Shown in pieces: positions 55,994 to 64,000 of a DNA stretch of 64,000 nucleotides. The notes beneath the pieces are model-generated. The model had not been told where the DNA came from. It saw only the letters and a list, made by a program, of their open reading frames with translations, and did not search any database. This stretch comes from Mycolicibacterium peregrinum. Its GTDB lineage: Bacteria > Actinomycetota > Actinomycetes > Mycobacteriales > Mycobacteriaceae. The first letter of the stretch is position 1. The number at the start of each line of letters is the position of its first letter. The position numbers and the translations under genes were made by a program. Location of the stretch: the NCBI RefSeq assembly GCF_001665625.1, contig NZ_LZSY01000053.1, positions 16,598 to 80,597 of the forward strand, written 5' to 3'.

Positions 55994-58537
55994 TCACCCC
56001 ATCCGGCCGACATCCACGATACGCAGCACCGCGGCACCCTCTTCGTCGCTCGCGGCCAGGTCGACTTCCACGTCGAAGCCCCAATCGTGATCTCCGGCAG
56101 GATCTTCGAGGATCTGTCGAATCCGCCACACCTGCGGCTGCCGGTCGAAGATCAGCAACGCCGGGCCCCGAGCATCGGCTCCGGTGCCCACCTCGGCGTG
56201 CTCGTCGAAGTACTCTTCCCCGATTTCGGCCCAGCGTTCGGCCGTCCACCCGGATGAGGCGTCCAGCGCACCGAGCTCGTCCCAGCGGGCCCGCGCGAAC
56301 AACTCCACCCGACGGAACAGTGCGTTGCGCACCATCGCGGTGAATGCCCGCTCGTTGCCGGTCAGCGGCCGTGGTCGGGCCGGAACCGCCACCGGTGCGT
56401 CGTGAGGTTGGTCCGGACTCGTCAGCTGCTCCCACTCGTCGAGCAGGCTGGAATCCACCTGGCGCACCAATTCGCCGAGCCATTCGACGATGTCGGCGAG
56501 TTGCTCGGTCCGCGCCGAGGCGGGCACACCGGAGCGCAGCGCCTTGAACGCATCCGACAGGTAGCGCAGCACCGCGCCTTCGGAGCGGGTCAGCCCATAG
56601 ACGCTGATGTACTCACGGAAGGTCAGGGCCCGTTCCCACATCTCACGCACCACCGACTTGGGCGACAGGTGCCCGTCGGCCGCCCACGGATTGGTCTGCC
56701 GGTACACCTCGTAGGTGTGTTGCAGCAGTTCGGCCAGCGGCTTGGGATAGGTGACCTCGTCGAGCAGTTCGATGCGTTCGTCGTACTCGATGCCCTCGGC
56801 CTTCATCTCGGCCACCGCTTCGCCCCTGGCTTTGTTCAGTTGCGCGGCCAGGATCTGGCGCGGGTCTTCCAGAGTCGCCTCGATCACCGAAATGACATTC
56901 AAGGCATAGCTTGCTGGATCTTCCGCGTCGGGATCCAGCACGTCCACCGCGGCCAGAGCGAAGGTCGACAGCGGTTGGTTGAGCGCGAAATCGGGCGGCA
57001 GGTCGACGGTCAGCCGGTAGCGACGACCATCGGCCTCGGGTTCGTCGAGACGTTCCACGACGCCGGCCTGCAGCAGGGACCGGGCGATGCCCACGGCCTC
57101 CCGGATGTGTTTCAGCTGACGTTTGCGCGGTTCATGGTTGTCGGTGAGCAGGCGCCGCATCGCCGCGAACGGATCGCCGGGACGGTCCACCACGTCGAGG
57201 ATCATCGCCGTCGACACCCGCATGTTGCTGGTCAATGCCTCGGGCGCGGCCTCCATCAGCCGGTTCATGGTGTTCTCGCCCCACGGCACCATGCCCTCAG
57301 GTGCCTTGCGCCGCACCAACTTTCGGCGCTTCTTCGGATCATCGGCGACCTTGGCGAACTGCTTGATGTTCTCGACCTCATGGTCGGGCGCCTGCACCAC
57401 CACGGTGCCCGCGGTGTCGTATCCGGCGCGGCCGGCGCGCCCGGCGATCTGGTGGAACTCGCGGGCGTTGAGCAACCGCATCCGGGTGCCGTCGTATTTG
57501 GACAGCGCGGAGAAGACGACGGTGCGGATCGGCACGTTGATCCCGACGCCGAGGGTGTCGGTACCGCAGATCACCTTGAGCAACCCGGCCTGGGCCAACT
57601 GTTCCACCAGCCGGCGGTACTTGGGCAGCATGCCGGCGTGGTGGACGCCGATGCCGTGGCGCACCAGCCGCGACAACGTGGTTCCGAATGTCGTGGAAAA
57701 GCGGAAACCGCCGATCATCTCGGCGATCGCGGCCTTCTCCTCCTTGGTGCTGACGTTGACACTCATCAGGGCCTGCGCCCGCTCCAGCGCCGAGGCCTGG
57801 GTGAAGTGCACGACGTAGATCGGGGCCTGCTTGGTATCGAGCAGGTCCGCGATGGTCTCGTGCATCGGCGTGGTGGCATACGAGAAGAACAGCGGCACCG
57901 GCCGTTGCGCCCCGGCCACCAGGGCCGTCTCCCGTCCGGTGCGCCGGGTCAGGTCCTTGCGCAGGAATTCGACGTCGCCCAGCGTGGCCGACATCAGCAG
58001 GAACTGGGCCTTGGGAAGTTCCAGCAGTGGCACCTGCCAGGCCCAGCCGCGGTCCGGGTCGCCGTAGAAGTGGAACTCGTCCATCACCACCAGGCCGATG
58101 TCGGCATCGGCGCCTTCCCGCAACGCGAGGTTGGCCAAGATCTCGGCGGTGCAGGCGATGATCGGTGCGTCGGCGTTGACCGATGCGTCCCCGGTCAGCA
58201 TGCCGACGTTGTCGGCCCCGAACACGTCGCACAGCGCGAAGAACTTCTCACTGACCAGCGCCTTGATCGGGGCGGTGTAGAAACTGACGCGGTCCGCGGC
58301 GAGCGCCGCATAGATCGCTCCGGTGGCCACCAGCGACTTACCGGAACCGGTCGGCGTCGCGAGGATCACGTTCGCTCCGCTGACCAGTTCGATCAGCGCC
58401 TCCTCCTGCGCGGGGTAGAGCGTGGTGCCGTTGGCCTCGGCCCAGCCGGCGAAGTCGGTGAACAGAGCGTCGGCGTCTCCGCCCTTGGCTTGCAGTGCCG
58501 AGAGGTCGTTCGGATCGACGAGCAGGGGAGTGGTCAT
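55994..58537 (-). CDS. DEAD/DEAH-box helicase with DUF3516-type C-terminus
   Basis: 847 residues from the ATG at 58537; the frame continues to 58585 without support. The superfamily 2 core has LATPTGSGKSLVA (Walker A, ~59-71), VVMDEFHFYGD (DEFH box, ~151-160), LMSATLGD and the C-terminal Q/R motifs HQIAGRAGRAGYD. The DEFH variant and the ~400-residue C-terminal region (ASYALNVISVIEATLEDPRQ, QTNPWAADGHLSPKSVVREM) fit an actinobacterial helicase group distinct from HelY. Probably an RNA or DNA helicase. It is 106 bp from helR, same strand, but the intervening repeat argues for separate control. Confidence 0.9.
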   Translation of the reverse strand: MTTPLLVDPNDLSALQAKGGDADALFTDFAGWAEANGTTLYPAQEEALIELVSGANVILATPTGSGKSLVATGAIYAALAADRVSFYTAPIKALVSEKFFALCDVFGADNVGMLTGDASVNADAPIIACTAEILANLALREGADADIGLVVMDEFHFYGDPDRGWAWQVPLLELPKAQFLLMSATLGDVEFLRKDLTRRTGRETALVAGAQRPVPLFFSYATTPMHETIADLLDTKQAPIYVVHFTQASALERAQALMSVNVSTKEEKAAIAEMIGGFRFSTTFGTTLSRLVRHGIGVHHAGMLPKYRRLVEQLAQAGLLKVICGTDTLGVGINVPIRTVVFSALSKYDGTRMRLLNAREFHQIAGRAGRAGYDTAGTVVVQAPDHEVENIKQFAKVADDPKKRRKLVRRKAPEGMVPWGENTMNRLMEAAPEALTSNMRVSTAMILDVVDRPGDPFAAMRRLLTDNHEPRKRQLKHIREAVGIARSLLQAGVVERLDEPEADGRRYRLTVDLPPDFALNQPLSTFALAAVDVLDPDAEDPASYALNVISVIEATLEDPRQILAAQLNKARGEAVAEMKAEGIEYDERIELLDEVTYPKPLAELLQHTYEVYRQTNPWAADGHLSPKSVVREMWERALTFREYISVYGLTRSEGAVLRYLSDAFKALRSGVPASARTEQLADIVEWLGELVRQVDSSLLDEWEQLTSPDQPHDAPVAVPARPRPLTGNERAFTAMVRNALFRRVELFARARWDELGALDASSGWTAERWAEIGEEYFDEHAEVGTGADARGPALLIFDRQPQVWRIRQILEDPAGDHDWGFDVEVDLAASDEEGAAVLRIVDVGRMG

Positions 58538-58661
58538 ATTGATGACCAGCGTGCCAGTTGGCCGGCACCGTCGATCGCCGGGCACGGTTCACGTTCGTAA
58601 CGCTGTGGCGAAGAACTGGCCTCTCGGCCGCCACTGCGTTACGAACGCGAGCGCAGCATCG

Positions 58662-59135
58662 CTATCCGAACTGACCTGGCTGGTAGTCCCCTGCGGGCAT
58701 CTGAACGATCACGTTCAGGCGGTTGACGGTGTTCATGAAGGCGATGAGGCACACCAGGGCGGCCAGCTGATCCTCGTCGTAGTGCTTGACCGCGTTCGCC
58801 CACACCTCGTCGCTGACCCCGCCTGCGGCGTCGGCGATCCGGGTGCCCTCCTCCGTCAACTCCAGCGCGGCGCGTTCGGCTTCGGTGAACACGGTGGCCT
58901 CCCGCCAGGCCGCGACCAGGTGAAGGCGCTGCTGGGTCTCCCCGGCGAGGACGGCGTCCTTGGTGTGCATGTCGGTGCAGAAGCCGCAGCCGTTGATCTG
59001 GCTGGCGCGCAGCGCCACCAATTGGTGGGTGGACTCGGGAAGCGTCGAGTCCGTGATGACCTTGCCGGCCGACGTGACGTACTTGAGCATCTTGGCGGCG
59101 GTCCGGTTCTCGAACAGGTTCAAACGAGCATCCAT
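58662..59135 (-). CDS. AhpD-like/carboxymuconolactone decarboxylase family protein
   Basis: 157 residues from the ATG at 59135 with AGGAGT upstream. The alkylhydroperoxidase motif is Cys50-x2-Cys53 with His57 (NGCGFCTDMHTKDA). Members reduce peroxides with thiol partners or are general disulfide/peroxide-active enzymes. The neighbouring helicase and cyclase do not point to a pathway. It is divergent from the cyclase gene. Confidence 0.88.
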   Translation of the reverse strand: MDARLNLFENRTAAKMLKYVTSAGKVITDSTLPESTHQLVALRASQINGCGFCTDMHTKDAVLAGETQQRLHLVAAWREATVFTEAERAALELTEEGTRIADAAGGVSDEVWANAVKHYDEDQLAALVCLIAFMNTVNRLNVIVQMPAGDYQPGQFG

Positions 59136-59214
59136 GGTGACTCCTAGTTGTCGGTGACTACCCCCTTGGGACACCGCGAATCGACGAAATGTGACATGCG
59201 GCGATAATCAGCGG

Positions 59215-60054
59215 GTGTCGATGCCGTCCACTGTCGAGGTTGTCCTGCTGGTGGTTGTCGTCGCGCTGTTCGCGGCGTTCGTGACGTTCCTGGTGCTGTT
59301 CATCGTGAGCCGGCGTCAGCTGAACAACGCCCGCCGTGAGATCGAGCGCATGAAGCTCGAGGACGAGGACCGGCGGCGGAAGCGCCGTCGCGGGGTGGCA
59401 CCCCTGGCGATCAAGACGGTCTTTCAGACCGCGGACATGCTGATCAACAAGGGCCTGGGCGCGACCGTGCGCAACTCGATCGAGGATCTGGCCGGATGGG
59501 CCCAGGTGGAACGTCCGGACCTGGCCCGGCTGACCGCTGACGGGCGCGTCGTCATCGTCTTCTCCGACATCGAGGGCTCGACCGAATACAACGCCGCGAT
59601 GGGTGACCGGGCCTGGGTGAAGCTGCTGGAGAAGCACAACAAGCTCGTTCAGGCACGGGTCGACAAGCATGGCGGTCATGTGGTCAAGACCCAGGGTGAC
59701 GGGTTCATGATTGCGTTCGCCGACCCGGAGAACGCGGTGCGCTTCGCCACCGACGTGCAGCGCGCGCTCGCGGAGAACCCCCAACGCTGGCAGGCGATCC
59801 GGGTGCGCATCGGTGTGCACATGGGCACATCGGTGCGCCGTGGCGACGATCTGTTCGGGCTCGACGTGGCGATGGCGGCCCGGGTCGCCGGGCAGGCCGG
59901 CGGCGGCGAGATCCTGGTCAGCGAACCGGTCGGGGAGGCGGTCAAGCACCTCGACGACGTCATGCTGGGCGTTCCCAGGGAGGTCGAGCTCAAGGGGCTT
60001 CCGGGGACCCACGTCCTCTACCCGGTGCCGGCCGAGCATGAGGCCGGCGTGTGA
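59215..60054 (+). CDS. membrane-anchored class III adenylate/guanylate cyclase
   Basis: 279 residues from a GTG at 59215 (ATG at 59221 possible). An N-terminal membrane helix ([23 protein letters not shown]) is followed by a basic linker and the catalytic domain: [20 protein letters not shown] with metal-binding Asp, then [11 protein letters not shown] with the second Asp, and [21 protein letters not shown]. The purine-specifying residues are not certain, so cAMP is likely but cGMP is not excluded. A single helix with one catalytic domain implies activity as a dimer. Confidence 0.9.
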   Translation: MSMPSTVEVVLLVVVVALFAAFVTFLVLFIVSRRQLNNARREIERMKLEDEDRRRKRRRGVAPLAIKTVFQTADMLINKGLGATVRNSIEDLAGWAQVERPDLARLTADGRVVIVFSDIEGSTEYNAAMGDRAWVKLLEKHNKLVQARVDKHGGHVVKTQGDGFMIAFADPENAVRFATDVQRALAENPQRWQAIRVRIGVHMGTSVRRGDDLFGLDVAMAARVAGQAGGGEILVSEPVGEAVKHLDDVMLGVPREVELKGLPGTHVLYPVPAEHEAGV

Positions 60055-60129
60055 GCTGAGCCCGTGTGGGTACTCGGCATACATGTGTTCACCAGACCTG
60101 AGGTTTCGGCACTGGCGCGGTGAGCGCCG

Positions 60130-61263
60130 ATGACGGGGACGTTGCGGCGGTTGACGCGCTGGACAGAGAAGCCGGCGCGAGGCGTCGAGACCGCTTCCCC
60201 CCGCAATGTCAACGTCGTGCGCGGCTTGCTGGCGCGGGCCACCACGCCGCTGTTGCCGGACGACTATCTCCAGCTCCTGAACCCGCTGTGGTCGGCACGG
60301 GAACTACGCGGTGAGGTCGTGGAGGTACGCACGGAGACACCTGACTCGGCCACTGTGACGATCAAGCCGGGTTGGGGCTTCTCGGGTGACTACAAACCGG
60401 GCCAGTATGTGGGCATCGGCCTGCACATCGATGGGCGTTGGCACTGGCGGTCGTATTCGCTGACGTCGGTGCCGCGCCGCAAGGCCGACTTGATCTCGAT
60501 CACGGTCAAAGCCACTCCGGAGGGCTTCCTGTCCACTCATCTGGTCAACGGGGTGAACCCGGGGACCATCGTGCGGCTCGCCTCACCTCGGGGCGACTTC
60601 GCGCTGCCCGATCCGCCGCCGGCCAAGCTGTTGTTGGTGTCGGCAGGCAGCGGCATCACGCCGATCATGGCGATGCTCCGGTCGTTGAGACATCGCGGAC
60701 AGAACCCCGACATCGTGCACATCCACTCCGCACCCGGTACCGACGCCGTGATCTTCTACGACGAGCTACGCAACCTCGACCAGCAGCTCACCGGCTACCG
60801 GTTGCATCTGCACCTGACCGAGGAACAGGGGCACCTCGATTTCGGTGCCGCGCTGTCCGACATCGCCCCGGACTGGGCGCGGCGGCCGACCTGGGCCTGT
60901 GGCCCGCCGGAGATGCTCGACACCATCGAATCCTTTTGGGCGGATGCGGGACGGACCGAAAACCTGCACACCGAAAGGTTCGTCATCGCCAGGACCGACC
61001 GAGGCGGTGAGGGTGGCACGGTGACCTTCGCCTTCTCCGACAAGAGCGTCGAGATCGACGGCGCCACATCGCTTCTGGAAGCAGGTGAGCAGGTCGGAAT
61101 CCAGATGCCCTTCGGTTGCCGGATGGGCATCTGTCAGACCTGCGTGCTGCCACTGGAATCCGGGCACGTCCGGGATTTCCGATCCGGCGAGGAGCACGGT
61201 GCTGGTGACCGGATCAACACCTGCATCTCCACGGCTTCAGGGGACTGCACGTTGAACGTTTGA
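60130..61263 (+). CDS. ferredoxin reductase-type oxidoreductase for acyl desaturase (Rv3230c-like)
   Basis: 377 residues. FAD-binding RSYSLTS (~115-121), NAD(P)H-binding VSAGSGITPIMAML (~172-185) and a C-terminal plant-type [2Fe-2S] ferredoxin domain with CRMGICQTCVLPL (C-x4-C-x2-C) and a final Cys in NTCIST. Electrons pass from NAD(P)H through FAD and the Fe-S centre. It lies 29 bp before the desaturase, the same arrangement as Rv3230c-Rv3229c, where it supplies electrons to DesA3. Confidence 0.93.
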   Translation: MTGTLRRLTRWTEKPARGVETASPRNVNVVRGLLARATTPLLPDDYLQLLNPLWSARELRGEVVEVRTETPDSATVTIKPGWGFSGDYKPGQYVGIGLHIDGRWHWRSYSLTSVPRRKADLISITVKATPEGFLSTHLVNGVNPGTIVRLASPRGDFALPDPPPAKLLLVSAGSGITPIMAMLRSLRHRGQNPDIVHIHSAPGTDAVIFYDELRNLDQQLTGYRLHLHLTEEQGHLDFGAALSDIAPDWARRPTWACGPPEMLDTIESFWADAGRTENLHTERFVIARTDRGGEGGTVTFAFSDKSVEIDGATSLLEAGEQVGIQMPFGCRMGICQTCVLPLESGHVRDFRSGEEHGAGDRINTCISTASGDCTLNV

Positions 61264-61292
61264 GGACGTCTTCGAGAACCGCAAGGAGGAAC

Positions 61293-62555
61293 ATGGCCAT
61301 CGCCGACATCAAGCAGTATGCGCACCTCACCGACGAGGATGTCGAGGCACTTGCCGCTGAACTCGACGCGATCCGCACGGACGTCGAGGAATCCCGAGGG
61401 CAGCGCGACGCCCGTTACATCCGCCGGGCCATCCAGCTGCAGCGCGCACTCGCCGCAGGCGGTCGAGTCGCATTGTTCGCCAGTGGAAACCGGATCGCCC
61501 GATACGGCGGTATCGGGATGCTCGCCACCGCCAAGATCATCGAGAACATGGAGTTGGGGCACAACATCATCCATGGCCAGTGGGACTGGATGAACGACCC
61601 TGAGATTCATTCCACGGAGTGGGAATGGGATACCACCGCGCCCAGTGTGCACTGGAAGAAGTCCCACAACTTCATCCACCACAAGTACACCAATGTCGTC
61701 GGTCTCGACGACGACATCGGCTACGGCATCATGCGGTTGACGCGCGACCAGCGGTGGGAGCGGTGGATGGTCGGCAATCCGATCTACAACCTGCTGCTCG
61801 GCACACTGTTCGAATGGGGTGTCGCCGCACACGGACTGGAGACCACCAGGTTCCGCAAGGGCGAGAAGTCGATGGCGGAGGTGCGCAAGGACCTACGGGT
61901 GATCGGCAAGAAGGTCGGCAAGCAGGCGGGCAAGGACTACCTCGTCTACCCGGCCTTGTCGGGACCGAACTGGAAGCACACCCTCAAAGCCAACTTCATC
62001 GCGAACCTGATCCGCAACTACTGGGCCTACGTCGTCATCTTCTGCGGGCATTTCCCCGACGGCGCAGAGAAGTTCACCCGCGAGGAGTTCGACCGGGAGA
62101 CTCCGGGAGAGTGGTATCTGCGCCAGATGCTCGCGTCGGCGAACTTTCATGCCGGGCCGCTGATGGCATTCATGAGCGGCAACTTGTGCTACCAGATCGA
62201 GCATCACCTGTTTCCGGACCTACCCAGCAACCGGTACGCCGAGATCAGCCAGAGGGTGCGGGCGCTGTGCGACAAGTACGATCTGCCATACACAACGGGA
62301 TCACTTCCCCGCCAGTACTTTCAGTCGTTCTGGACCATCCTGAAGCTGGCGCTGCCCGACAAGCTGCTCAAGGCCACTTCCGACGACGCTCCCGAAACTC
62401 ATTCGGAGCTCAAGTTCCGGGTGCGGGCGGGTATGCGCGAGAGCTTCGGGGTCGATCCTCGGACCGGTAGGCGCCGAGGCCTGCGAACTGCTTTGCGCGA
62501 GCTGGAAACCGGTCCGATCACCGTCGAGCAGCGGGCGCCGGAGGGGGCGCCTTGA
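61293..62555 (+). CDS. desA3: membrane acyl-CoA desaturase (DesA3-like)
   Basis: 420 residues from the ATG at 61293 with AAGGAGGA upstream. The three histidine boxes of membrane desaturases are MELGHNIIHGQWDW, HNFIHHKYTN and QIEHHLFPDLP, which bind a di-iron centre. Hydrophobic segments lie around and between them. DesA3 makes oleate from stearoyl-CoA in mycobacteria using electrons from the neighbouring reductase. Its last 38 bp overlap the convergent cutinase gene. Confidence 0.9.
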   Translation: MAIADIKQYAHLTDEDVEALAAELDAIRTDVEESRGQRDARYIRRAIQLQRALAAGGRVALFASGNRIARYGGIGMLATAKIIENMELGHNIIHGQWDWMNDPEIHSTEWEWDTTAPSVHWKKSHNFIHHKYTNVVGLDDDIGYGIMRLTRDQRWERWMVGNPIYNLLLGTLFEWGVAAHGLETTRFRKGEKSMAEVRKDLRVIGKKVGKQAGKDYLVYPALSGPNWKHTLKANFIANLIRNYWAYVVIFCGHFPDGAEKFTREEFDRETPGEWYLRQMLASANFHAGPLMAFMSGNLCYQIEHHLFPDLPSNRYAEISQRVRALCDKYDLPYTTGSLPRQYFQSFWTILKLALPDKLLKATSDDAPETHSELKFRVRAGMRESFGVDPRTGRRRGLRTALRELETGPITVEQRAPEGAP

Positions 62556-63213
62556 CGTGACGCGTGACCCATTGCGCGGCAAGCTTGATCAGGCCCGATT
62601 TGGGATAGGTGATGTGCGCATTCCAGTCCCGGCCGAGCGAACAGATCGGATCGTTGGTGTTGCACAGGTCCGCGGTCCTGGCGCCGAAGTCCGGGCTCAT
62701 CCGGGTCAACGGCTGACCGAGGCGTGCCGACGGGTTCCCGAAGACCACGACCGACGCGACACGCGGGACGACCGCGGCGGGCAGTGGGGCGCTGTAGCCG
62801 AGACCGGCGATCGGTGAGGTGGCCACCACGTCGACGACGGCGGCGCCCTGCGAATAGCCGCCCATCACGATCTTGGTCTTGGGGCACCGGGCCGCGGTGG
62901 CCTGAACGCGCTTGCTCATGTCGGTGGCGCCGGCCGCGGCCTTCATGAAGTCCCACGACGCGGGGTACTGGACCGCGTAGGTGCCGATCGTCGAGCCCTT
63001 GACCATGGGGCGCAGCGTGTCGACGAACGCCTTGCCGACGTTGCCGATACCGGCGGGTTCGTCGGTGCCACGGGCGAAGACGACCTCGATGTCGGGACAG
63101 TCGGGTGCGGCCGCGGCCGAGGGCATCGCGATGGGCGTCGCGATCGTGCCCAGCGCGGCGGCCGCAGACACTGCTGCGATGCCCGCGAGGGCCGATACCT
63201 GACGGACACCCAC
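62518..63213 (-). CDS. secreted cutinase-family esterase
   Basis: 231 residues from a GTG at 63213. Signal peptide (SALAGIAAVSAAAALGTIATPIAM). Catalytic triad: Ser121 in GGYSQGA, Asp188 in NDPIC and His200 (WNAH). Cys residues are positioned for the usual disulfides (PDCPDIEV, AARCPKTK, LCNTNDPIC). Culp-type cutinases hydrolyse esters, lipids or phospholipids outside the cell. Its 3' end overlaps the desaturase by 38 bp. Confidence 0.93.
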   Translation of the reverse strand: MGVRQVSALAGIAAVSAAAALGTIATPIAMPSAAAAPDCPDIEVVFARGTDEPAGIGNVGKAFVDTLRPMVKGSTIGTYAVQYPASWDFMKAAAGATDMSKRVQATAARCPKTKIVMGGYSQGAAVVDVVATSPIAGLGYSAPLPAAVVPRVASVVVFGNPSARLGQPLTRMSPDFGARTADLCNTNDPICSLGRDWNAHITYPKSGLIKLAAQWVTRHVKAPPPAPAARR

Positions 63214-63285
63214 ACGTCACTTCTACCACTGTTTTAACAGAGTTGCCCAGGCATACCAGGTCCGAGTAACGGGTATCACCCAGCA

Positions 63286-63663
63286 GTGACCAGCCAAGTT
63301 TCCGACGAACTCCTGCACATCGAACGTGCCGGGTGGGACTCGCTGTGCGAGTCCACCGGCGCCGATTTCTATGGCGAGCTGATGCTGCCCGATGCGGTGA
63401 TGGTGCTCGCCAACGGCATGGTGATGGACCGCAACACGGTCGTCAGCGCACTCTCGGAGTCGCCGCCGTGGCGTGCCTATGAGATCAGCGGAGTGCGGCT
63501 CATCGTGCTCGACGACGACAGCGCCGCCCTGGTCTACACCGGTACGGCCTATCGCGACGAGGAGGAGCCTGCCTTCGTCGGCGCCATGTCCAGCGTCTAC
63601 CACCGGGTCGACGGTGCCTGGAAGCTCGCGCTGTATCAGCAGACCCGCAAGCCGGACCAGTAG
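63286..63663 (+). CDS. NTF2-like/DUF4440-type protein
   Basis: 125 residues from a GTG at 63286. A single SnoaL/NTF2-like domain with LLHIERAGWDSLCESTGADF, VMVLANGMVMDRNTVVSAL and VYHRVDGAWKLALYQQT. Typical of steroid-isomerase-like small proteins; substrate not visible. No signal sequence. Confidence 0.85.
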   Translation: MTSQVSDELLHIERAGWDSLCESTGADFYGELMLPDAVMVLANGMVMDRNTVVSALSESPPWRAYEISGVRLIVLDDDSAALVYTGTAYRDEEEPAFVGAMSSVYHRVDGAWKLALYQQTRKPDQ

Positions 63664-63715
63664 CGGGGCGTCACCTCGGCGTCGGGTGCTCGGCGTACCC
63701 GCATATGGTCGAGCG

Positions 63716-64000
63716 GTGACGATCGCCTATGACGAAGCCCTGCGGGAACGTATCGGGGCGCATCTGGCGGGGCACGAGCGCCGCGCCGTGACCGACCCGA
63801 CGAAGCGGCATGCGGCGGTCGCGGTGGTGCTGGTCGATTCCGAACTCGGTGAGGACCGGGTGGATCCGGCGCCGGTCGACGAGTGGATCGGCGGACGGCC
63901 GATGCCGGAACCCGGGCTGGACGGCCGCATGGTGGATGTGTCGGGCGGGGCAGCTTTTCTGTTGTGTCGCAGGACATCTCGGTTGTCGTCACACGCCGCG
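63716..64000 (+). CDS. NUDIX hydrolase, N-terminal part (3' truncated by window)
   Basis: A GTG at 63716 opens 95 codons to the window edge. RERIGAHLAGHERRAVTDPT and RHAAVAVVLVDSELGED resemble the N-terminal region of CoA-pyrophosphatase-type NUDIX proteins (Rv3672c-like). The NUDIX box itself lies outside the window, so the activity is not shown here. Confidence 0.65.
   Translation, partial: MTIAYDEALRERIGAHLAGHERRAVTDPTKRHAAVAVVLVDSELGEDRVDPAPVDEWIGGRPMPEPGLDGRMVDVSGGAAFLLCRRTSRLSSHAA

Noticed and set aside
56402..58600. Long plus-strand open frame opposite the DEAD-box helicase
   Set aside because: Shadow frame rich in Gly, His, Arg and Gln; the minus frame shows all helicase motifs.

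Overview
The window is GC-rich chromosomal DNA from a mycobacterium, most likely a rapid grower (Mycolicibacterium type). Reasons: a ponA1 – GT87 membrane protein – rpsF – ssb – rpsR – rplI – dnaB order matching the block I recall as Rv0050-Rv0058 of M. tuberculosis; an MmpS/MmpL pair; a conservon resembling Rv3365c-Rv3362c; a ferredoxin reductase/DesA3 pair resembling Rv3230c-Rv3229c; a cutinase; a HadAB-type hydratase; many lipobox and Tat leaders; and frequent GTG starts. No rRNA, tRNA, CRISPR array or complete insertion sequence was recognised.

Layout. 1-2021: 3' end of ponA1 and a coupled polytopic membrane protein. 2064-5434: five tandem paralogous small membrane proteins on the minus strand, placed between that gene and rpsF. 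5591-7220: rpsF-ssb-rpsR-rplI, closed by a strong hairpin. 7221-7739: non-coding region with DnaA-box-like words and a near-perfect mycobacterial SOS box just before dnaB. 7740-10376: dnaB carrying a 417-residue intein in its Walker A motif. 10744-16217: accessory genes (possible orphan RiPP precursor, WD40 protein, penicillin-binding-like hydrolase, NHL lipoprotein, PG-binding-domain protein, secreted coiled-coil protein). 16246-25267: a START-like/acyl-CoA-ligase fusion, a Tat-exported DUF1906 protein, two cytosolic enzymes, an MmpS-MmpL exporter and a fused HadA-HadB-like dehydratase. 25368-31058: serpin-like protein, PadR regulator, NTF2 protein, secreted lipase, an ArsR/SRPBCC pair with a clear operator, and an MmpS-like lipoprotein.

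31069-38196 is a minus-strand block: DUF305 and LVIVD-propeller exported proteins (coupled), an MHYT-domain membrane protein, and a four-gene conservon (kinase-like sensor, roadblock, DUF742, GTPase) with overlapping ends. An 0.8-kb mostly non-coding gap follows, then an L,D-transpeptidase, a Pro-rich exported protein, a zinc-ribbon membrane protein, an SDR, an LCM-type methyltransferase, a molybdopterin oxidoreductase lacking its Fe-S cysteines with a coupled helical protein, a GH5 enzyme, a lipoprotein, a Tat/lipobox epoxide-hydrolase-like protein, LysR, VOC and SDR genes.

51887-55887 is a minus-strand operon of a HelR/HelD-type RNA-polymerase-clearing ATPase, a flavin monooxygenase and a TetR regulator. 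A 25-bp inverted repeat ahead of it closely resembles the rifamycin-associated element, so I read this as a probable rifamycin-response operon. 55994-64000 holds a DUF3516-type helicase, AhpD-like protein, class III cyclase, the DesA3 electron-transfer pair, a cutinase, an NTF2-like protein and the start of a NUDIX gene.

The observations I rate highest are the HelR operon with its inverted repeat, the class 3 intein in the DnaB P-loop with an inserted cysteine-rich module, the SOS box before dnaB, the Fe-S-less molybdoenzyme and the five-gene paralog array.
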